This document shows positions 33,851 through 47,894 of a DNA stretch of 64,000 nt, piece after piece. The position numbers and the translations under genes were made by a program. The stretch comes from Eutrigla gurnardus (lineage: Eukaryota; Chordata; Actinopteri; Perciformes; Triglidae): NCBI GenBank assembly GCA_963514095.1, contig OY741277.1:12829137-12893136 (forward strand), given 5' to 3'. Position 1 is the stretch's first letter, and each line of letters opens with the position of its first letter. The notes beneath the pieces are model-generated. The model worked only from the letters and a program-made list of their open reading frames with translations, ran no database searches and was not told where the DNA came from.

Positions 33851-36800
33851 CTCAATAACGAATCGGTCAAATGGGAAAAAAAATCAAATGTATCTCATTT
33901 TCAGCCCATCTGCAAAGTGATTTGAGTGTAGCCACTGAAGATCAGGGCATTGAAACTCAAGCAGATGTGTCGAGGATGAATCCAACAATATGCTGCTTCT
34001 TGAATTTGATACAGGCTGGCAGCTGCACTCTTGCATGGAAAGTACAGCATTGTGATTGCGATGACACGAGTTAAGAGCTGTTCAAGAATTACAAGAGAGT
34101 CTTGCTACAAGGCCCTCACGCATACAGTACATGTGAGCGCAATTCAGTAACAGTGACAGTGAAGCTACTGACATTTATTCTCCGATAATCTTTTTCGTTT
34201 GGATTTTTCGTGGAAAAGGCTGTGAATGCGGAATGAGAGAGGGGAATCAAGAGAGTGTGTTATCAGCAGCAGACGGGAATGAGTAACGAGAGGTGAGTGA
34301 GGGTGGATCTGCTCAAGTGGTGGAAGGCAGCTGGCCGTGGTGGGCTTCATCCTCCTCTCAGCATAAACAAACGTTACATCCCAATCTGTGTGACACATGC
34401 AACAACTGACAAATCCCACTGGGTGGCTTTTTAAAAATGTTGGTATCTGTGTAAAGTTATAGAGGACGTGTCTGAACTATGTGGGAGGAAGGGATTGCTC
34501 TCAGATTCTCAAGAAAGTAATTGTTGCCTTTCTGTCAAGAACACAGTAGGCAGAACAAAGAGAAAGAAAACTTAGTGTCAGGCTTAAGGACTTGACTTCT
34601 TGGCGAAGAACATCAGGCGAAGAATTAAATCATGACTGAGAGAAACCGTATTTGGGTTTTAATATCCCAGGTGTGTTTTTAAATGCACACCTTCAGAACG
34701 TACAAGAGGCTAGCATGACATGAAGGAGAGCTAGTGATTGGAATTAAAGAGACAGAGAGAGACTACTTATGGTGGGTGGGAGGTGGATTGGCCAAACAAA
34801 CACAGGACTCTCAGTGTCCCAAAGTGTTATTCTGAAGTTATGTTTAAAATATTTTTGTTCCTAAACCTAAGTGGTTTTGTTGCCTGAAGCTAATGCTACA
34901 TTGTTTCTATGCTGGGTTAGGGTTGTGGTACTCGAACCCTAACCCAACACCACCTCTTAATACCAACACATTGGCTGAAAGGCACAAAGCAGTGTAGCTT
35001 TTACTGGCCTAAAATATAAATCACTGCTTAAATATAATTTGCGGATGGTAATCTTGGCATTAGCATGTTATCTTGCAGAAGATACAGATATACCTTTGTC
35101 ATTCCACCCTCACAAAACGGCATTAGACATGGACAGAAAATGGGGAAAACCTGTTTGGATCGGGTAGGCAGAAGATTGAAAATCCATGAGGAATGTCACA
35201 CTGATACATTTTTAAACCGCTTCTAATCCCCAGCAGCTTCAACCTATTAGATATTATCTCCTTTCCACTCCTGGAGTTTAACAGTGGCAGTGATAAATAG
35301 GAAACACTAGAGCGGATCTACAAGCGAAGACTTTAAGATTAGACAAAAAAAGAAAGTGAGCACACACTGCGTTCATCTTTTGTTTATCTTTATGACAACC
35401 GTGGATGCTGTTTCATGAACAGTGTGCCCCATTATCTCCTAATGCATTATTCCTTAGTAAATCAACCCCATAACATGCCATGATGTGCTGAGAGGACTCA
35501 ATGGATGAAATTCCACAATGAATATGCTTACAGACTTGCATTAGATCGCAAGATCAAGGAGGCGAATCATGTTTTTTAAACGCGCATGTAGCCGGCTTCT
35601 CAAACTCGATTAGCATCGTGAAATGATCTGCCGCTGCTTTGTTGACTTTTTAAAATGAATTTTGCAAGAAGCAGATGGGGAGTGGAAATCATTTTTTGCA
35701 AGGTACCAACTGGGTTTATTTCATGTTTATATCATGAAATTGTGTGTCATGTGTATGACACACAAATTCATGGTCTAGAGTGTCAGAAGCCAATATCAGA
35801 GCTTGCTGAAGCAGCATCCGTCTTGGCAAAACACAGGTGGGCCTCTGGCCTCAACACAGACTGCTCTCTTTAACAATTTACCTGATTTACAGCCCCTTAT
35901 AGCAGCTGCGATTCAGTCTGAATAAACAAGGAGCAGATGGCCACTTGGAGGCACGAGAGTCAGTCAGCTGGGATGGAAGCAGAAGAGATGCTGGAGAACC
36001 TCAGGACGCCTGTGTGAGAACATGCAAATGTATGCATGCACATCCACGGACAAACAAACGCTGTCAAACACACACAAACTATGGTCAGGTCAACACATCA
36101 GGTGTGTATTAGCCTTTTCACTTAAACTGGATATTAGTTATTTGTAAGGCTTCCCTCTGTCTGTTGCTGTTTGAACCAAAATGGGTAACGTACGCTGTTT
36201 TCTTATGTTGGATTTGTTTTTTTTGTTTATTTTTTGCATTTTCTTCAGTACTACAGTGAAGAAAGTGCTCTGAAAAAGGAATTTTAAATCACAATAATAA
36301 TTTTATTATTATTATTTTAGTTTTTCAATATTTTTTATGATTATTTGATTTATATATGGATAAAGCATTATGGCCTTAAAAACACTACACTAATACTTCA
36401 ACAGTGAAGGAGTAATAACAATGAATAATAGCATCCATGAGCAGAAATGCCTCCATTTCTATTTATTTTTTTGGATCAATGTTCAGGTTTCATCCTCCAC
36501 ATAACCTTTTAATTTTTATTTTTTTTCTGTTACTCAACATCACTGGATATTATTAGCTGTGGTGCAATTTCCTGCTGCATACTTTCCCCCTCATGGCCTG
36601 TTTCACTGCAATCCAAACATTGAGCACTTTTTGAGTTTTAATTTACTTACAGGAGAGAAAAGCTGCCTTGATGCTTTTGAGTATTATCTTACCCATTCAT
36701 AGTGTCATCCTCCTGCACATTGACAGTGGATAACCCCCATATAGCCACATTTGAACGGCTTGCCAAAATCAATCCACAAAGGCCAGGCATCTACGTGAAT

Positions 36801-38258
36801 TATTCAAGGAAAATAAGCATTTCATACATTATTAAGATGCACTTGTTGTACTCCTTGATTTAAAAGTATGTATTGTATTTTGAGCATCGCAAGAGAGACA
36901 CGGAAGTGAACAAAAATGGATTGGGTCCAGAGGGGCTGCAGGCACTGAAATCATCAAGATGGTTGCACATTATCACACGTTTGTTTGTTGCTTCCTTTTC
37001 CCCTGTTTTCCATTTCTTCTATCATTTCCGAGAGTAAAATCTTCAGTCACACATCGGGGGGACCAAGTGGATCATCGGGAGGCTGGGTTAGGGGGATGAT
37101 GATTGCAGATCTTCACAGATTATGCAAAAAGGAAACTAAAACCCCATTGACTGTCTGAACTGCGAGCAGTCAGGTCAACCCCATTAGTTAGCAATTGCGC
37201 ATAAATGCATAAGTTATTAAGATGTGTGTCTCACAATGTGCATCTTTGATAAGCTTTTTAGATTTCAGGATTTTTATTGGCACATTTCAGCACCTGACAC
37301 ACCTACTGTGGGTTATAATACTCTCGTCTATTCTCTGTGATTGCCATTCCCTTGACCGCCTCTTATACATGTTTTAGTCAAATTTTGTACAGACCTTTAC
37401 TATTCCAGACAATGAATGTTTTGAATTTGTGTGGCTCATTGGCCCAGAGGTCCTACTCCGAGATGAACTCAGAAAACTGGAGTTTAAACCATCTGAATCC
37501 AGTGTTTATCACAATATCAGGACCTAAAAACTAAAGCAGTTAAATGGAATTCAACATTTATGAATGTAAGGGTATGCCTGCTGTTTCTACTGTCACATGT
37601 CAAAAAGTATTCCACAAAAAATAAATGTGCTGCAGGGAATGCGCATTACATTGTTTTTAACCATTTCATGATTCGATGTCTTCCACAAGAAAGTTGACCG
37701 GTCATCGACAGCCAAGGTGCCATATCGAGGTTCCTGCACATGAAAAACAACAGAACTTTATTTTGAGTGGCTTGTAGGGGTTTGAAACTTGCTTTGGTTA
37801 CTAGAGGTCCTGCAATCAAATCCTGCATGAACCCAAAGTATGGGACGTTGCTTGAATTCAGTGTTCAGCAAGAGTGAAGCAGCATTTTCTTGATGGACTG
37901 TGACAGTCTGAAGTCAAGTAAATGATCCCCAGCCAACAGTGACGTAGGTTAGTTTGAATGTCAAAGTGATCGAACTGGACATAAAGCAATTATTTAAATG
38001 AAGTCTAAATGGACAGCAAGGAGGATGGATAGGGCAGCAAGTATGTACTTTATTTCAATGTGAGTTATAGTATTAGTGTAGTGATCTGAACTGAATTTTG
38101 GAGCAGATAGCCAGGGTGAACACAGAATGAATCCTTATAATGTTGTTGATCCCCCGACTTTCAATTTGTCTAATACATGGGATGACTACTAATTGCGTGC
38201 AATACTAATAACAGCCTTAACTGTACTTTGTGTATAATACTAATTAGTTTGTGTTAGT
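33851..38258. other. Intergenic sequence, no gene seen
   Basis: About 4.4 kb. A telomere-motif inverted repeat lies at 34913-34946 and an AATAAT/ATTATT palindromic run at 36292-36318. The segment at about 37790-37850 contains a weak tRNA-B-box-like sequence (GGTCCTGCAATCAAATCCTG) that might be an old SINE relic. No coding exon supported. Confidence 0.45.
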
Positions 38259-38450
38259 ATGCTAACTAAGTGGTTAGCGCTGTCTCCTCACAGCAAGATT
38301 CTGAGTTTGGCCGCCTTCTGTGTGGAGTTTGTATGTTCTCGCAACGTCAATGAAGGTTCTCTCTGGGTACTCCGGCTTCCTCCCGCATTCCAAAGACATG
38401 CAGGTGAGGTGAATTCATTACTCTAGTTTGCACATAAGTGTGGAACGTTG
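38259..38450 (+). mobile_element. 5' half of a tRNA-derived SINE-like element
   Basis: The block reads AAGTGGTTAGCGCTGTCTCC TCACAGCAAG, then CCTTCTGTGTGGAGTTTGTA TGTTCTC, then TCTGGGTACTCCGGCTTCCT CC and CCAAAGACATGCAGGT, the order of an abundant teleost SINE-like family. The B-box area (TCTGAGTTTGGCC) is degenerate. The element fades into unique sequence after about 38450, so its 3' part is missing or unrecognisable. Confidence 0.75.
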
Positions 38451-40775
38451 TGTATCACTCTGCGATAATATGGCCCAAGAGGAACCAGTTATTTCTTCAA
38501 TCTGTAAATTATTTTGGGCAGAAAATCATTGCCATCTTTACGGCCTATTGGACTGCTCCCAACATGATCCTCAGAGACCCACCTTGGTAGGAAAACCCAC
38601 AACAAGAAATGAGGATATTTATCATAGAACCCATTTATGTTGCCTTTTTAAAACTGAACTGAAAAAAAATGCCTCTTTAAACCTTTTAGATCGCATCCCC
38701 AGGCAGATACCTATCATATGCCGAAGAAATCACATAAAATGTATTTGTTTGCATTTCTATATTAAAAATACAACATCTGTTTCTATATAGCGTGTGCTTA
38801 CATCAACTAGTACCAACCAATTTCAACCCATAACATCATGAAATCAATCAATTAATATGCAACTTTCGGCTCTGCTTGGAGAAGGAGAGATCTTCATTCA
38901 TATAATGTCCTCTGACTGATGTTTTGTCTACAAAACCTCATGTTTCTGTGCCACTTCACATTACATACATCCTGTTATTCACATCAATTGATGGTTGATA
39001 CTGTTTGTGGAAGCAACTGGCGACACCGCAGTTGCTTGATGTAACAGAGAGCAACCAACGGATTGGGCTTTCAGTCTGCCTGCTTCACCAGTAGCTGCAT
39101 CTTATCCAGTCACTGCACATTGTAAAAACAAAGAAAAGAAAGGAAAAAACGACATAGTTGTGTTGTTGCAATGCTTTGGGACAGAGAGCAGCCAGCCTGG
39201 AGAGCAAAGAAGGGAGTGATGCCCAATAAATGTCTTATCTCAAAGAAAGAAAAGCAGATATTGTTTCACCAATTCCATTTTGTTGGGGTTACCGGCAGGA
39301 CAATGGGTTCCTTTTCTGACTCAACTGGAAAAGCGAAGGCAAGAAAAAATGTTAAGGCACTGATATGGATTTATATCCACATAAAACTTGGCCGTTTCAC
39401 ATTTGTTTTAAAATGTTTATTTTCATCTCAGTTCTCCTGCAGATATTCACTTATGCTAATGATTGAAAGCAGGACTTCACTGTGAGTTAGAAGAAGAGGG
39501 GAACTGTTCATCATACAAACAGTTTCAAAAGATTCAGCATCCATAAAGTGCAGTAGAAAGCAGTACTTGGTATTGTTTTAGCTTTTAGAGAAAATGCAAA
39601 TGCTGAAGTAATGACTTCATCATGTGGCCTCCTAACTGCTTCTTCCTTGACTTTTGCTGCTTTGTTTGTAATTTCTTTTCACATTGTTTTAAATGCTGCA
39701 CTTAAGAGAAATGTTAAAGCACGTCCATTAGGGTAAAAGAACAATACAGCAGAGCAATAATGAGGGTGTGTGTTCTGTGTTCTTGAACTGAAATAGCCCC
39801 TAAAATGTCTACTAACCCTGCCTGCATAGTGGCCCGGTTTAGTGTTTTCTGTCACTCGCTATAGAGTTGTAATGAAATATAAAGCAATATGATTTTATTT
39901 AATTGTCTTTAGAAGAGCATATTAGAAAATACATATTCCTGACATGCTGTAATTAATTGTGATGATGAAGAAAATCTGAGCAGTAACATTGACAACTGTC
40001 GGTGACATTAAAACCCACCCTTCAAATCTCATGGCTAAATGCACTAAATGAAGATAAAAGGCATGCTGGGAAAGCAGGAGCTTGGGGAAGAGAAATAGCA
40101 AGGTAGTGCATTAACCTTTTCAGGGATACTAATGACGGATATTCACTGACCTCTTTTCAGGGAGGACACAATGTGTCAATATGTCCAACATCCGGCGGTG
40201 CTCCATTCACGGTGTAGCCATCCACTCTGTAGTTACTGTGGCAACCTGATAGAGTGAAGGATGGTGTAATCATTTCAAAATGGGTGCGTGTAGATGGTGA
40301 CTAGGAACTGTTTGTGTGTGGATGAGTAACACGGATATTAAGCTTTGCGATGTTGAAGAGGAGGGAATTTGGAAAACTCACCGATGATTAAGGCTGCTGG
40401 AATCCCTCCTGTGATTAAATGTCTTTTTTCATATAGTTAAAACGCAATCAACTCTAACCTCCTTTCTGTTGTCAGAGGGGCATTAATTTAGGAAATAACC
40501 ACTGATAAGAAACACAGGTTAGTCAAATTGTCTTTGAAAGATGAACCCAGCTTAATGAGACAAATGACTCATGGACCCTGAAACTGAACTAGTTAAATGG
40601 AATTCAGAAATTATTCATTTCATTGTTTACACCTGTGCTTTTCAAAATGTATTCCATGAAACCAGAAGTCTTATTGCAGACCTCTGGTTTCATTTTTCTG
40701 CAGGGAAAAACAGTACATGATTACTGTTACTGCCATTGTTATATGTCTTTGTGCTGATTTGTACCTGCATTTTTG
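38451..40775. other. Intergenic sequence, no gene seen
   Basis: About 2.3 kb. A frame at 38428-38790 is open but lacks family motifs. An 11-bp inverted repeat (ATGAAACCAGA) lies at 40656-40693. No RNA gene or exon supported. Confidence 0.45.
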
Positions 40776-40831
40776 GCACCAGGGTGGCCAGAGGTTGTGA
40801 GCTCAAATCCCATGTCAACAAGGCCACTGTT
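40776..40831 (+). mobile_element. SINE fragment (B-box region)
   Basis: GTGGCCAGAGGTTGTGAGCT CAAATCCCATGTCAACAAGG CC resembles the B-box segment of a tRNA-derived fish SINE. Neither the A-box side nor the 3' body is recognisable. Confidence 0.4.
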
Positions 40832-41351
40832 TACCACATGGGTTGGTCGCATCCAACCCATGGTGTCGTGTTGTTACCCTGTTTTGTTAAACAGTATGTG
40901 TTACCTGTTATCATGTTGATTATAGTAAGCAGATGCAAAGCCTTGTTCAAACCACTGTCTTCTAAGAGGATTTTACCAACATGGGAACCACCCTTCAAAA
41001 GTATTGAATAACTAAAGCAATTGCTGCCTGGATTATGTTCAGAGGCAACATTGTTGTTGTTTTTTTCAAGTGACAGAGGAGCTGCCTTTCAGTTTAGGCA
41101 ACAAAAGCTTGGATAATGTTAGGGAAAAGTGCCGTTTTTGGTTAAATGCCAGGCCTGAGAACGTTATGGATGTTTCCCATATTAAATCAAGATCTTTCCT
41201 TTCTCTTAACCAAGAGGTGGGAATGCCTCTGCATAACCCTGCAATACATCATGTTTTAGTTGCTAGAAGCAGATAGAATATTACAGATCTGGCATAATAC
41301 TGATGAATTCAGTATCAACCCTAATTATGTGGCTCTCCTCATAGAACAACA

Positions 41352-41388
41352 CCCCCCCCCCCCCCCCCCTCCCCCACCACCACCACCA
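41352..41388. repeat. Poly-C run with (CCA)n
   Basis: Eighteen consecutive C residues, a T, five C, then CCA triplets. The homopolymer length is error-prone in sequencing. Confidence 0.9.
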
Positions 41389-43068
41389 ACATAGCCCCTG
41401 CTTTGTTTCCACACCCCTCTTTCGCTCTGAATTCCTGCTAACACATGGATGCGCTAACAGCGCTATAACAGCACTGTGGGGAGTGAGAAGCACTGGAGCA
41501 GTGGTGTTCCCCCTCGCTGTTCTAACTCCATCTCTCTGCCTGCCTATGCTTTCTCATTTTCACTATCGCTTGACCAGGTTGTTTGATGATGAAATGATGG
41601 ATTTTATTGCGCTGCTTGCTTAACAATGGAAATTATATCCCCATCGAAGGATCTCAAGCTGCATGACAAAATGTCACAGATACAGCAAGGAGGCCACACA
41701 AGCCTTAGAAGTTAAAAGCAATGCTCAAAATACTATGAGTCAGTGGAGGGAGGATAAAACACCTCTCAGTTCTGGTAAAAAGCCTGGCATCTGAGCTCAT
41801 CTTTAGACGGTCAATAGCTTTTTGCTCAAGAAGAGTGAAGAGGCAACAATCAAGGGGTGAGGAGAAAAATGCATGAAAGATGGCCTTTGTATTTCAAATT
41901 CACTCTCTTCCACATATTGAGGCTCAATCTTTTCAGTATCGGGCATCTCTGAACCTGTAACCGAGTCACTCAGAGTCCACCGTCAATGTAGTATTTCATG
42001 GGCAAGTGATTCTGAGCTCCATTTTAAAACTCACGCAACTAGAAATTTGACCTATACAAAGACGAATGAGGGCGTTAGATGAGCCTGAATGCATTTCTTT
42101 TAATAGCTGTGATCTGATACATGTCTGCACTGGTTAAAACACAACTGTCCCTGCAGCTTTCATAAAAAAATAAAAACAAGTAAGAGACATTTCTTTGGCT
42201 TTTTGGGCTCTCATGCAACAAGAGAGATTTCGATGGAGTCGGGGACTTTGGGTAAATATGATAACTGATGCTGTCATGTGAAAAAAAATATGATTAAGGT
42301 GAGATTACCCAAAGACATTTAGCAAATTTCTGCCAGATATAATTTTAATTGTATTTATCTCTCCTCTGTCTCGCCGCATAGGAGCCATCGATCAATGTCT
42401 AGGCATCTCCAGTTTCAGGAATAGGCTTCCATTCATGTTAGATGTATCCGTCTGGAAGGCGTCTGACAGAATCTCTAAGACTGATTACCAGTTGCTGAAC
42501 AAACACGGGTGCATTTCACAAAACTATGACACTGTTAAAGAATACCAAAACGTTTTTTATTTAAAGGATCTCTGCTTGTTACTTAGAGCAGCAAACAACT
42601 GTGTTATGCAAAGATATGGAACGTCTACCTGGGCACAGGATGAAGTCGCTCCCCCTCTGTGTGTGTTGTGCTGACCGTTTATGCTTTCTAAAGTGCATAT
42701 GATTGTGCCCCACCAGCTAGCTCATGGCCGCCGCTCTGTAACAGCTGATAACGCTCACACAGCGTCACAGGAGCGATCAGCAAAGGAAAAGTGCCAACTC
42801 ACTCCAATGTGGAAAGGCAGCGTAACTGATCCTTGTTTATTTTATTCCTATCACATTAGTGGGGATGATATATTGGACTCGTCAATGTGTTGATGAATGC
42901 AGAGTGACAAGCGTATCCAGTAGGTAGCCAACACTTCAGCTCAGCCTCTTCATCACTGACACGATGATAACTGCTTCTGTCTCCGCTCACCAGTTATCAG
43001 GACAAAACTGCTCTGACTGGTGAAAACTGGCTGCATTTTTTATAGGTTCATTTTTGGACAAAGTCATT

Positions 43069-43073
<5 letters not shown>

Positions 43074-43111
<38 letters not shown>
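43074..43111. repeat. (GT)n microsatellite
   Basis: Nineteen uninterrupted GT units. Confidence 0.95.
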
Positions 43112-43113
<2 letters not shown>

Positions 43114-44235
43114 GCTATAGTCTAACCACATGTTTCCATGGCTTCACGTCTGTGTGTAATATAGTGAGGTGACAAATGTTTCTCACCAAGTGGACCATTT
43201 ATCAAGCCCGGCTGCCATTCTAGGTAATGAAGTCAGGGAGCCTCGGAGCACACAGAGCACACCTCTCCCACCAACATGGACAAACAGCAAACGCATGAGC
43301 GATCACACAGCTCCGACCGCAAAGCCTCTCACACCCACCACTGTCTGTTACCAACACAACAAAAGATACTCCTCAGCATCGCATCATTACCAAAAAAAAG
43401 GAAAGGCACAGCTGTGGCACACATTGTGGCATTCACATTAATTTCAGACTCAATTCTGTTTGTTTTTTTTCTGAGCTCATTCGTTGTAATGAGTCACACT
43501 TGGAGGAGTGGATTTAAATTTTTTTTTTCTATTAAAGTGAAGCGCAACTTTCCAGAATAAATGACCAACTCCATCCCACTCATCAGAAAATGATGCTATC
43601 AGGTTACTATGGGGTATTTTAGTTATCACTTTAAGAACCTTTCTTTCAGAATATAAATGTTTTACTGTTGGTTTTATGTATGTTTTGTTGATGTTTTTCT
43701 TTTTTTTTTAAGATGGATTGAGTTTTTTTTATTTATTTCTATTTATCTTATGTCAAAGTTTGGGAGTCATAATTCACAAATAATAACCAGTGTTCTGCTA
43801 TGATGAGTAAATTGCAACAGTTATTAAATTAAAAAAAATCCAGGTTCTATGTTGGGCAATGAGTTTAAATGTCACTTTTTTTCTAAGCTAACTGACTGCA
43901 TTGTGTTCAATAAATACATCAACAAGTGCACACATCACTCTTTACTTCAGTACGTACAACAGTTAATGAATGTGTTGCTGTTCAGATATACTTCAGCAAG
44001 TGAGTGCATCATAATGTTCAACATTCTGAATTTCAGCTGCAAAGTTCAATATATTGGCTGTTCAAGCTGTTCAATTCAGTACAAAACCAGGTCTAAGCAA
44101 CTGTGTAGCACAGCCCCACTTTGACTTTGAAGGCTTAATGTTAAAGATCCATTCATACACTGAACACCTCTATAGTTGTCAAGCTTGCCACCATGGAAGG
44201 ACTTCTGGAATGCTCCGTGCTCTCGCCCTGAACCA

Positions 44236-44350
44236 AATTCTAACCTGACCCTTAACACCAAGTGAGGACCGACAAAAATGTCCTCACTTTACAAAATGTC
44301 CTCACTGAAGGTCTAAAACGCCAGTTGGTCCCCACAAACACAGATGAACA

Positions 44351-44389
<39 letters not shown>

Positions 44390-44390
44390 C
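44236..44390 (+). repeat. Teleost repeat ending in (CA)n
   Basis: AAGTGAGGACCGACAAAAAT GTCCTCAC, then CAAAATGTCCTCACTGAAGG TCTAAAACGCCAGTTGGTCC and CACAAACACAGATGAACAAG, run directly into a (CA)n tract (44352-44389). The order matches an abundant fish interspersed repeat that I remember with a CA tail. Family unnamed. Confidence 0.55.
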
Positions 44391-47300
44391 AAAGCACTGA
44401 TGATCCTCTGCTTATTAGACTGCTAAAGCATGAACGATGATGCTATTTAATGCTGCGACTGGCTCACCAGTGTTTGCTGAAAAAGACACAGGTGTGCACC
44501 CTTAGGACAGAGAAGAAGACAAAGTATTTGAGGAACACAATGATAAGTTATACTACATTCCATTACAGGGTTTGTACCAAACAGTAAAATCTGTAAGGTG
44601 AGGGAGGGCACATGCAAACTGCCATCCTCTGGACGTTTCTGTAAAAGTGCTGGTTGTCTAGTTTTGGCAAAGTTTGAAGAGCAGATGGCAACTAGAAATG
44701 ATCACTCAGAGAGTATAAACTTGGGTGATGCCGGCGGCTACAGTCAGGAAAAGTCTAAAATATCGCTGGCGTCATGACAACTTTTTAAAGGAATTTTAAT
44801 GAGTATAGCCTCCACGTTAATTTATCAGTGGAATTAGTTGAAGAAATTTGAATATTGAATGATGAACAAAAGGGCCCCCTTTTTGTCCCTACAGCAATGC
44901 AATTTTATTTGCATAATGCACTAGCTTATAATGCATTTTAAAATATATATCATAGGAAAGGATATTTACTGCCTCGCAGTCTGTTTCCCTATGGAAGACA
45001 ATAGCACAGATTAGATGTTCTCTCCTCTTCACCATGAATATTTCATTGCATTAAGGGTAAATGTTAATTTGTTAAATGTCAATTTGAGTGAATGCAGGTG
45101 GTTCCCACCCCTACATTTCCTGTTGCATCTTGTAAAAGAGTCTCCCTGCAAATAAGACCAAGTGTGAAGCGCCATGTCTATTATTAGTGCATCAGAAACT
45201 GAACTGACTTCCAAGGGGGAGCAGACCTGTCCGAGAGATGGCAGGGCCATGAAAAGCAGCCAATTTAATGTGGACATCCAATTTGGACTTTTGGGGATGG
45301 GGTCTTGGGAGCTCGTGGCCACAGGCAGAGCTCACTGAAGTGTCATCAGTCTTTTAGTCTCTCGTTCTTCCTGCTTTCTGCAGAAAACAATAATTGCATC
45401 TTTACAGGAAGACTATCATCCTATGTTCACGAAAAAACAACACTATCTCGTGGTTTATGGTTATCCAATTTTAAACTTTTAATTTTATAATTTTTTTAAT
45501 TGTCAAAAGAGGGTTCCCTGTGGATTGTTGCTGAGCTTAGAGTGCAGCACATCATTCCAGCTGTCCAGCTGCCTTGGGCTTCTTCGGCCAAGATAACTGT
45601 GGTAATAGGCTTGGGCTATGTTGCAGAGGGGGGAGGGAGAGCAGATAAGGAAGATCCCAAAGTGTGGAAGAGAAATTCTTCATACACGGTGTTGCACCGA
45701 GGCATTCCCCTTTCAGCCCAAAGGCACGTCTGCTTGAGCACGTTCATAAGCTAAGTAGAGGCACAAACACCTCGGATCGTGTCTGAGTTGTAGAAAATGA
45801 CCAACAGCAGCTATGAAAACCCTCCCTAACTTATCACTCTCTCATCGTGCCAGCCAACTATCAGCAGAGTGGCAGGTAATTAACCGAAGCTACACACACA
45901 CACGCAGACAGACAGGTTTTTCTCTGTCATGTAGACCTGCACTCACATGGAAGGCCATTACTCTTCCCAGGGCAGGTAGGGCATCAATCAGTCTGTCATG
46001 AGGTGATGCAGGAGGAGGCATTTCCCACTTGAACATGAGAGGAAACCAGACTAAATTCCACTTTTAAGACAGGCAGTAAGACTTCAAGTGGCAGATTCTC
46101 CTATTTGGGCATTCAATTTCACATCCTGGTCAGCCTCATGCATTACATATAAATTCAGAGTTTCTTAAAACCGGTTGACCCAGTGGGAATGTGTCGGTTG
46201 CTGTGTAATGGGACCCTGCTGGATTTTAAGGACAGTAAGAGAAATTGAAGCAATTAAACATTTGCAAGAGACCAGAAGTCAGTGAAGTTATTAATTAAAC
46301 AGAGCTGCTGAGCAGAGAGGGGAACGGTGGCTGTGTCACTGGGTATTTCATAATAAGGCAAAAGTCTTGGCCTTTATACATTTGAGAGTTTGAAAGACTT
46401 GTCCAGACTTAATAAAGTTCTAACTTATTAATTAAAATTGTGTAGATCAAGATTTGTGCACTGGAGTGAAACAGTGCTAAACTTTGGATTTCTTCATTTT
46501 TTCCATTTCTCTTCTCATGTTGCATCCCCTTTCTTATAAAAAACATGTTTTGTTATTAATATTTAGCACCAGTGCAAAACATCAAGGTATTATAACCTGT
46601 GTTCTCAAGGTATACTCTTTTATTTCTGCTCTCTGGAGCTGCGTATGCAGGCTTTTACTATCTTTTACATTAATAAATCTAAACCCACTTGTGATCTGAG
46701 ACGCTCAGCGCTGCCTAGACAGCAGAGCACAACCTCAAAGAAGCGAGACAGGACTCAAGAGGACTTGACAGGCAAAGGGTTTTGAGGTTGAAAAGATATA
46801 ACTGCAGGGGAGTGAAAAAAAGGAGTGATCGCTTGCAAATGATGATGAAAGTTTAATGGAAGACATTAAAGCGCGATGCTTTGCCCTTTGGCGTGGTATT
46901 AACGGAAGATGATAAAAAAAAAAAGTAGCAGTACATTTTTACGGTTCACTTACAGAAGACAGCTGGATGCTTACACGAAGTAATCACTTCTTTAACAGAT
47001 GAAAGACAGATGTCTCAGCATTTCTTTGCCAAAGTTAAAGTGTAGCTTAATATTTCCACAGTGCTGAATAATACACAACAAGCCGCCGGAAGCAAGGTTG
47101 AGCGCTGCGTGTGTTACTCGAAACCAGTATAATAACAGCTTGTAATTTCAAGACACGAGGCTTATGTCATGACCCGCAAGTCCACCTGGACTTTCTCTCA
47201 CCTGAAGCATGATCACAATTTCCGAGTCATCTTCCAAATCCAACTTGACATTCATGGATCCAAACAGTTTGGGTCATTGCTGTCTCAGATAGATGCGTTC

Positions 47301-47894
47301 CATACTTGCATGAACAAATGTTTATTGCGCAGTTATTCTCAAACCGGGTGTACAGAATCTTCAGCAGCCAACCTTTTGCATCAGAGCTCCCCTCACTGGT
47401 GACGGACAGTGTGGACATTCAAATGTCATACAGCGTAGATCAGTGTGTGTGTGTGTGTGTGTGTTTGAGGAATAAACTCTAGCCGGCTTGGAGAGAACTC
47501 GGGTCCATTCGCTGCTCATAAAGCTCTGATGTAATTGCACTGCTCCTGACTGACCTCAGTTCAGCCTTTATTCTATTCAGTCTGTTGTGTGCACATTCAA
47601 TCAGTTCAGGATAAATCGACATAAACACCGCTCAGGACAGCAGTCATATGTGCACAAGTGAAAAAACGATCTGCTACAAAATTGGTTGAAGACAAATATT
47701 ATTGACATGTCACTGACCGTATTTACTCATGAGGGGATGAAAAGGCAAATGTGCAGAAAAGGATGGCCCTGCTGCATCACACAGGTCACAAGTGACTTTG
47801 ACCAAACAGATACATGACCTGTGTGGATGGGATATTAGGATACAGATCACCAGTCACAGTGGTCAGAAGGTACAAGGTGTTCGGTATTTCCTGC
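44391..47894. other. Intergenic sequence, no gene seen
   Basis: About 3.5 kb with a (GT)n tract at 47443-47464 and poly-A at 46914-46924. No exon, RNA gene or clear transposon recognised. Confidence 0.5.

Larger units (their letters stand above)
40832..44235. other. Intergenic sequence, no gene seen
   Basis: About 3.4 kb. It contains a 10-bp inverted repeat at 40837-40862 (CATGGGTTGG), the C-run and GT microsatellite listed separately, and T/A-rich runs near 43690-43735. No coding sequence supported. Confidence 0.45.
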
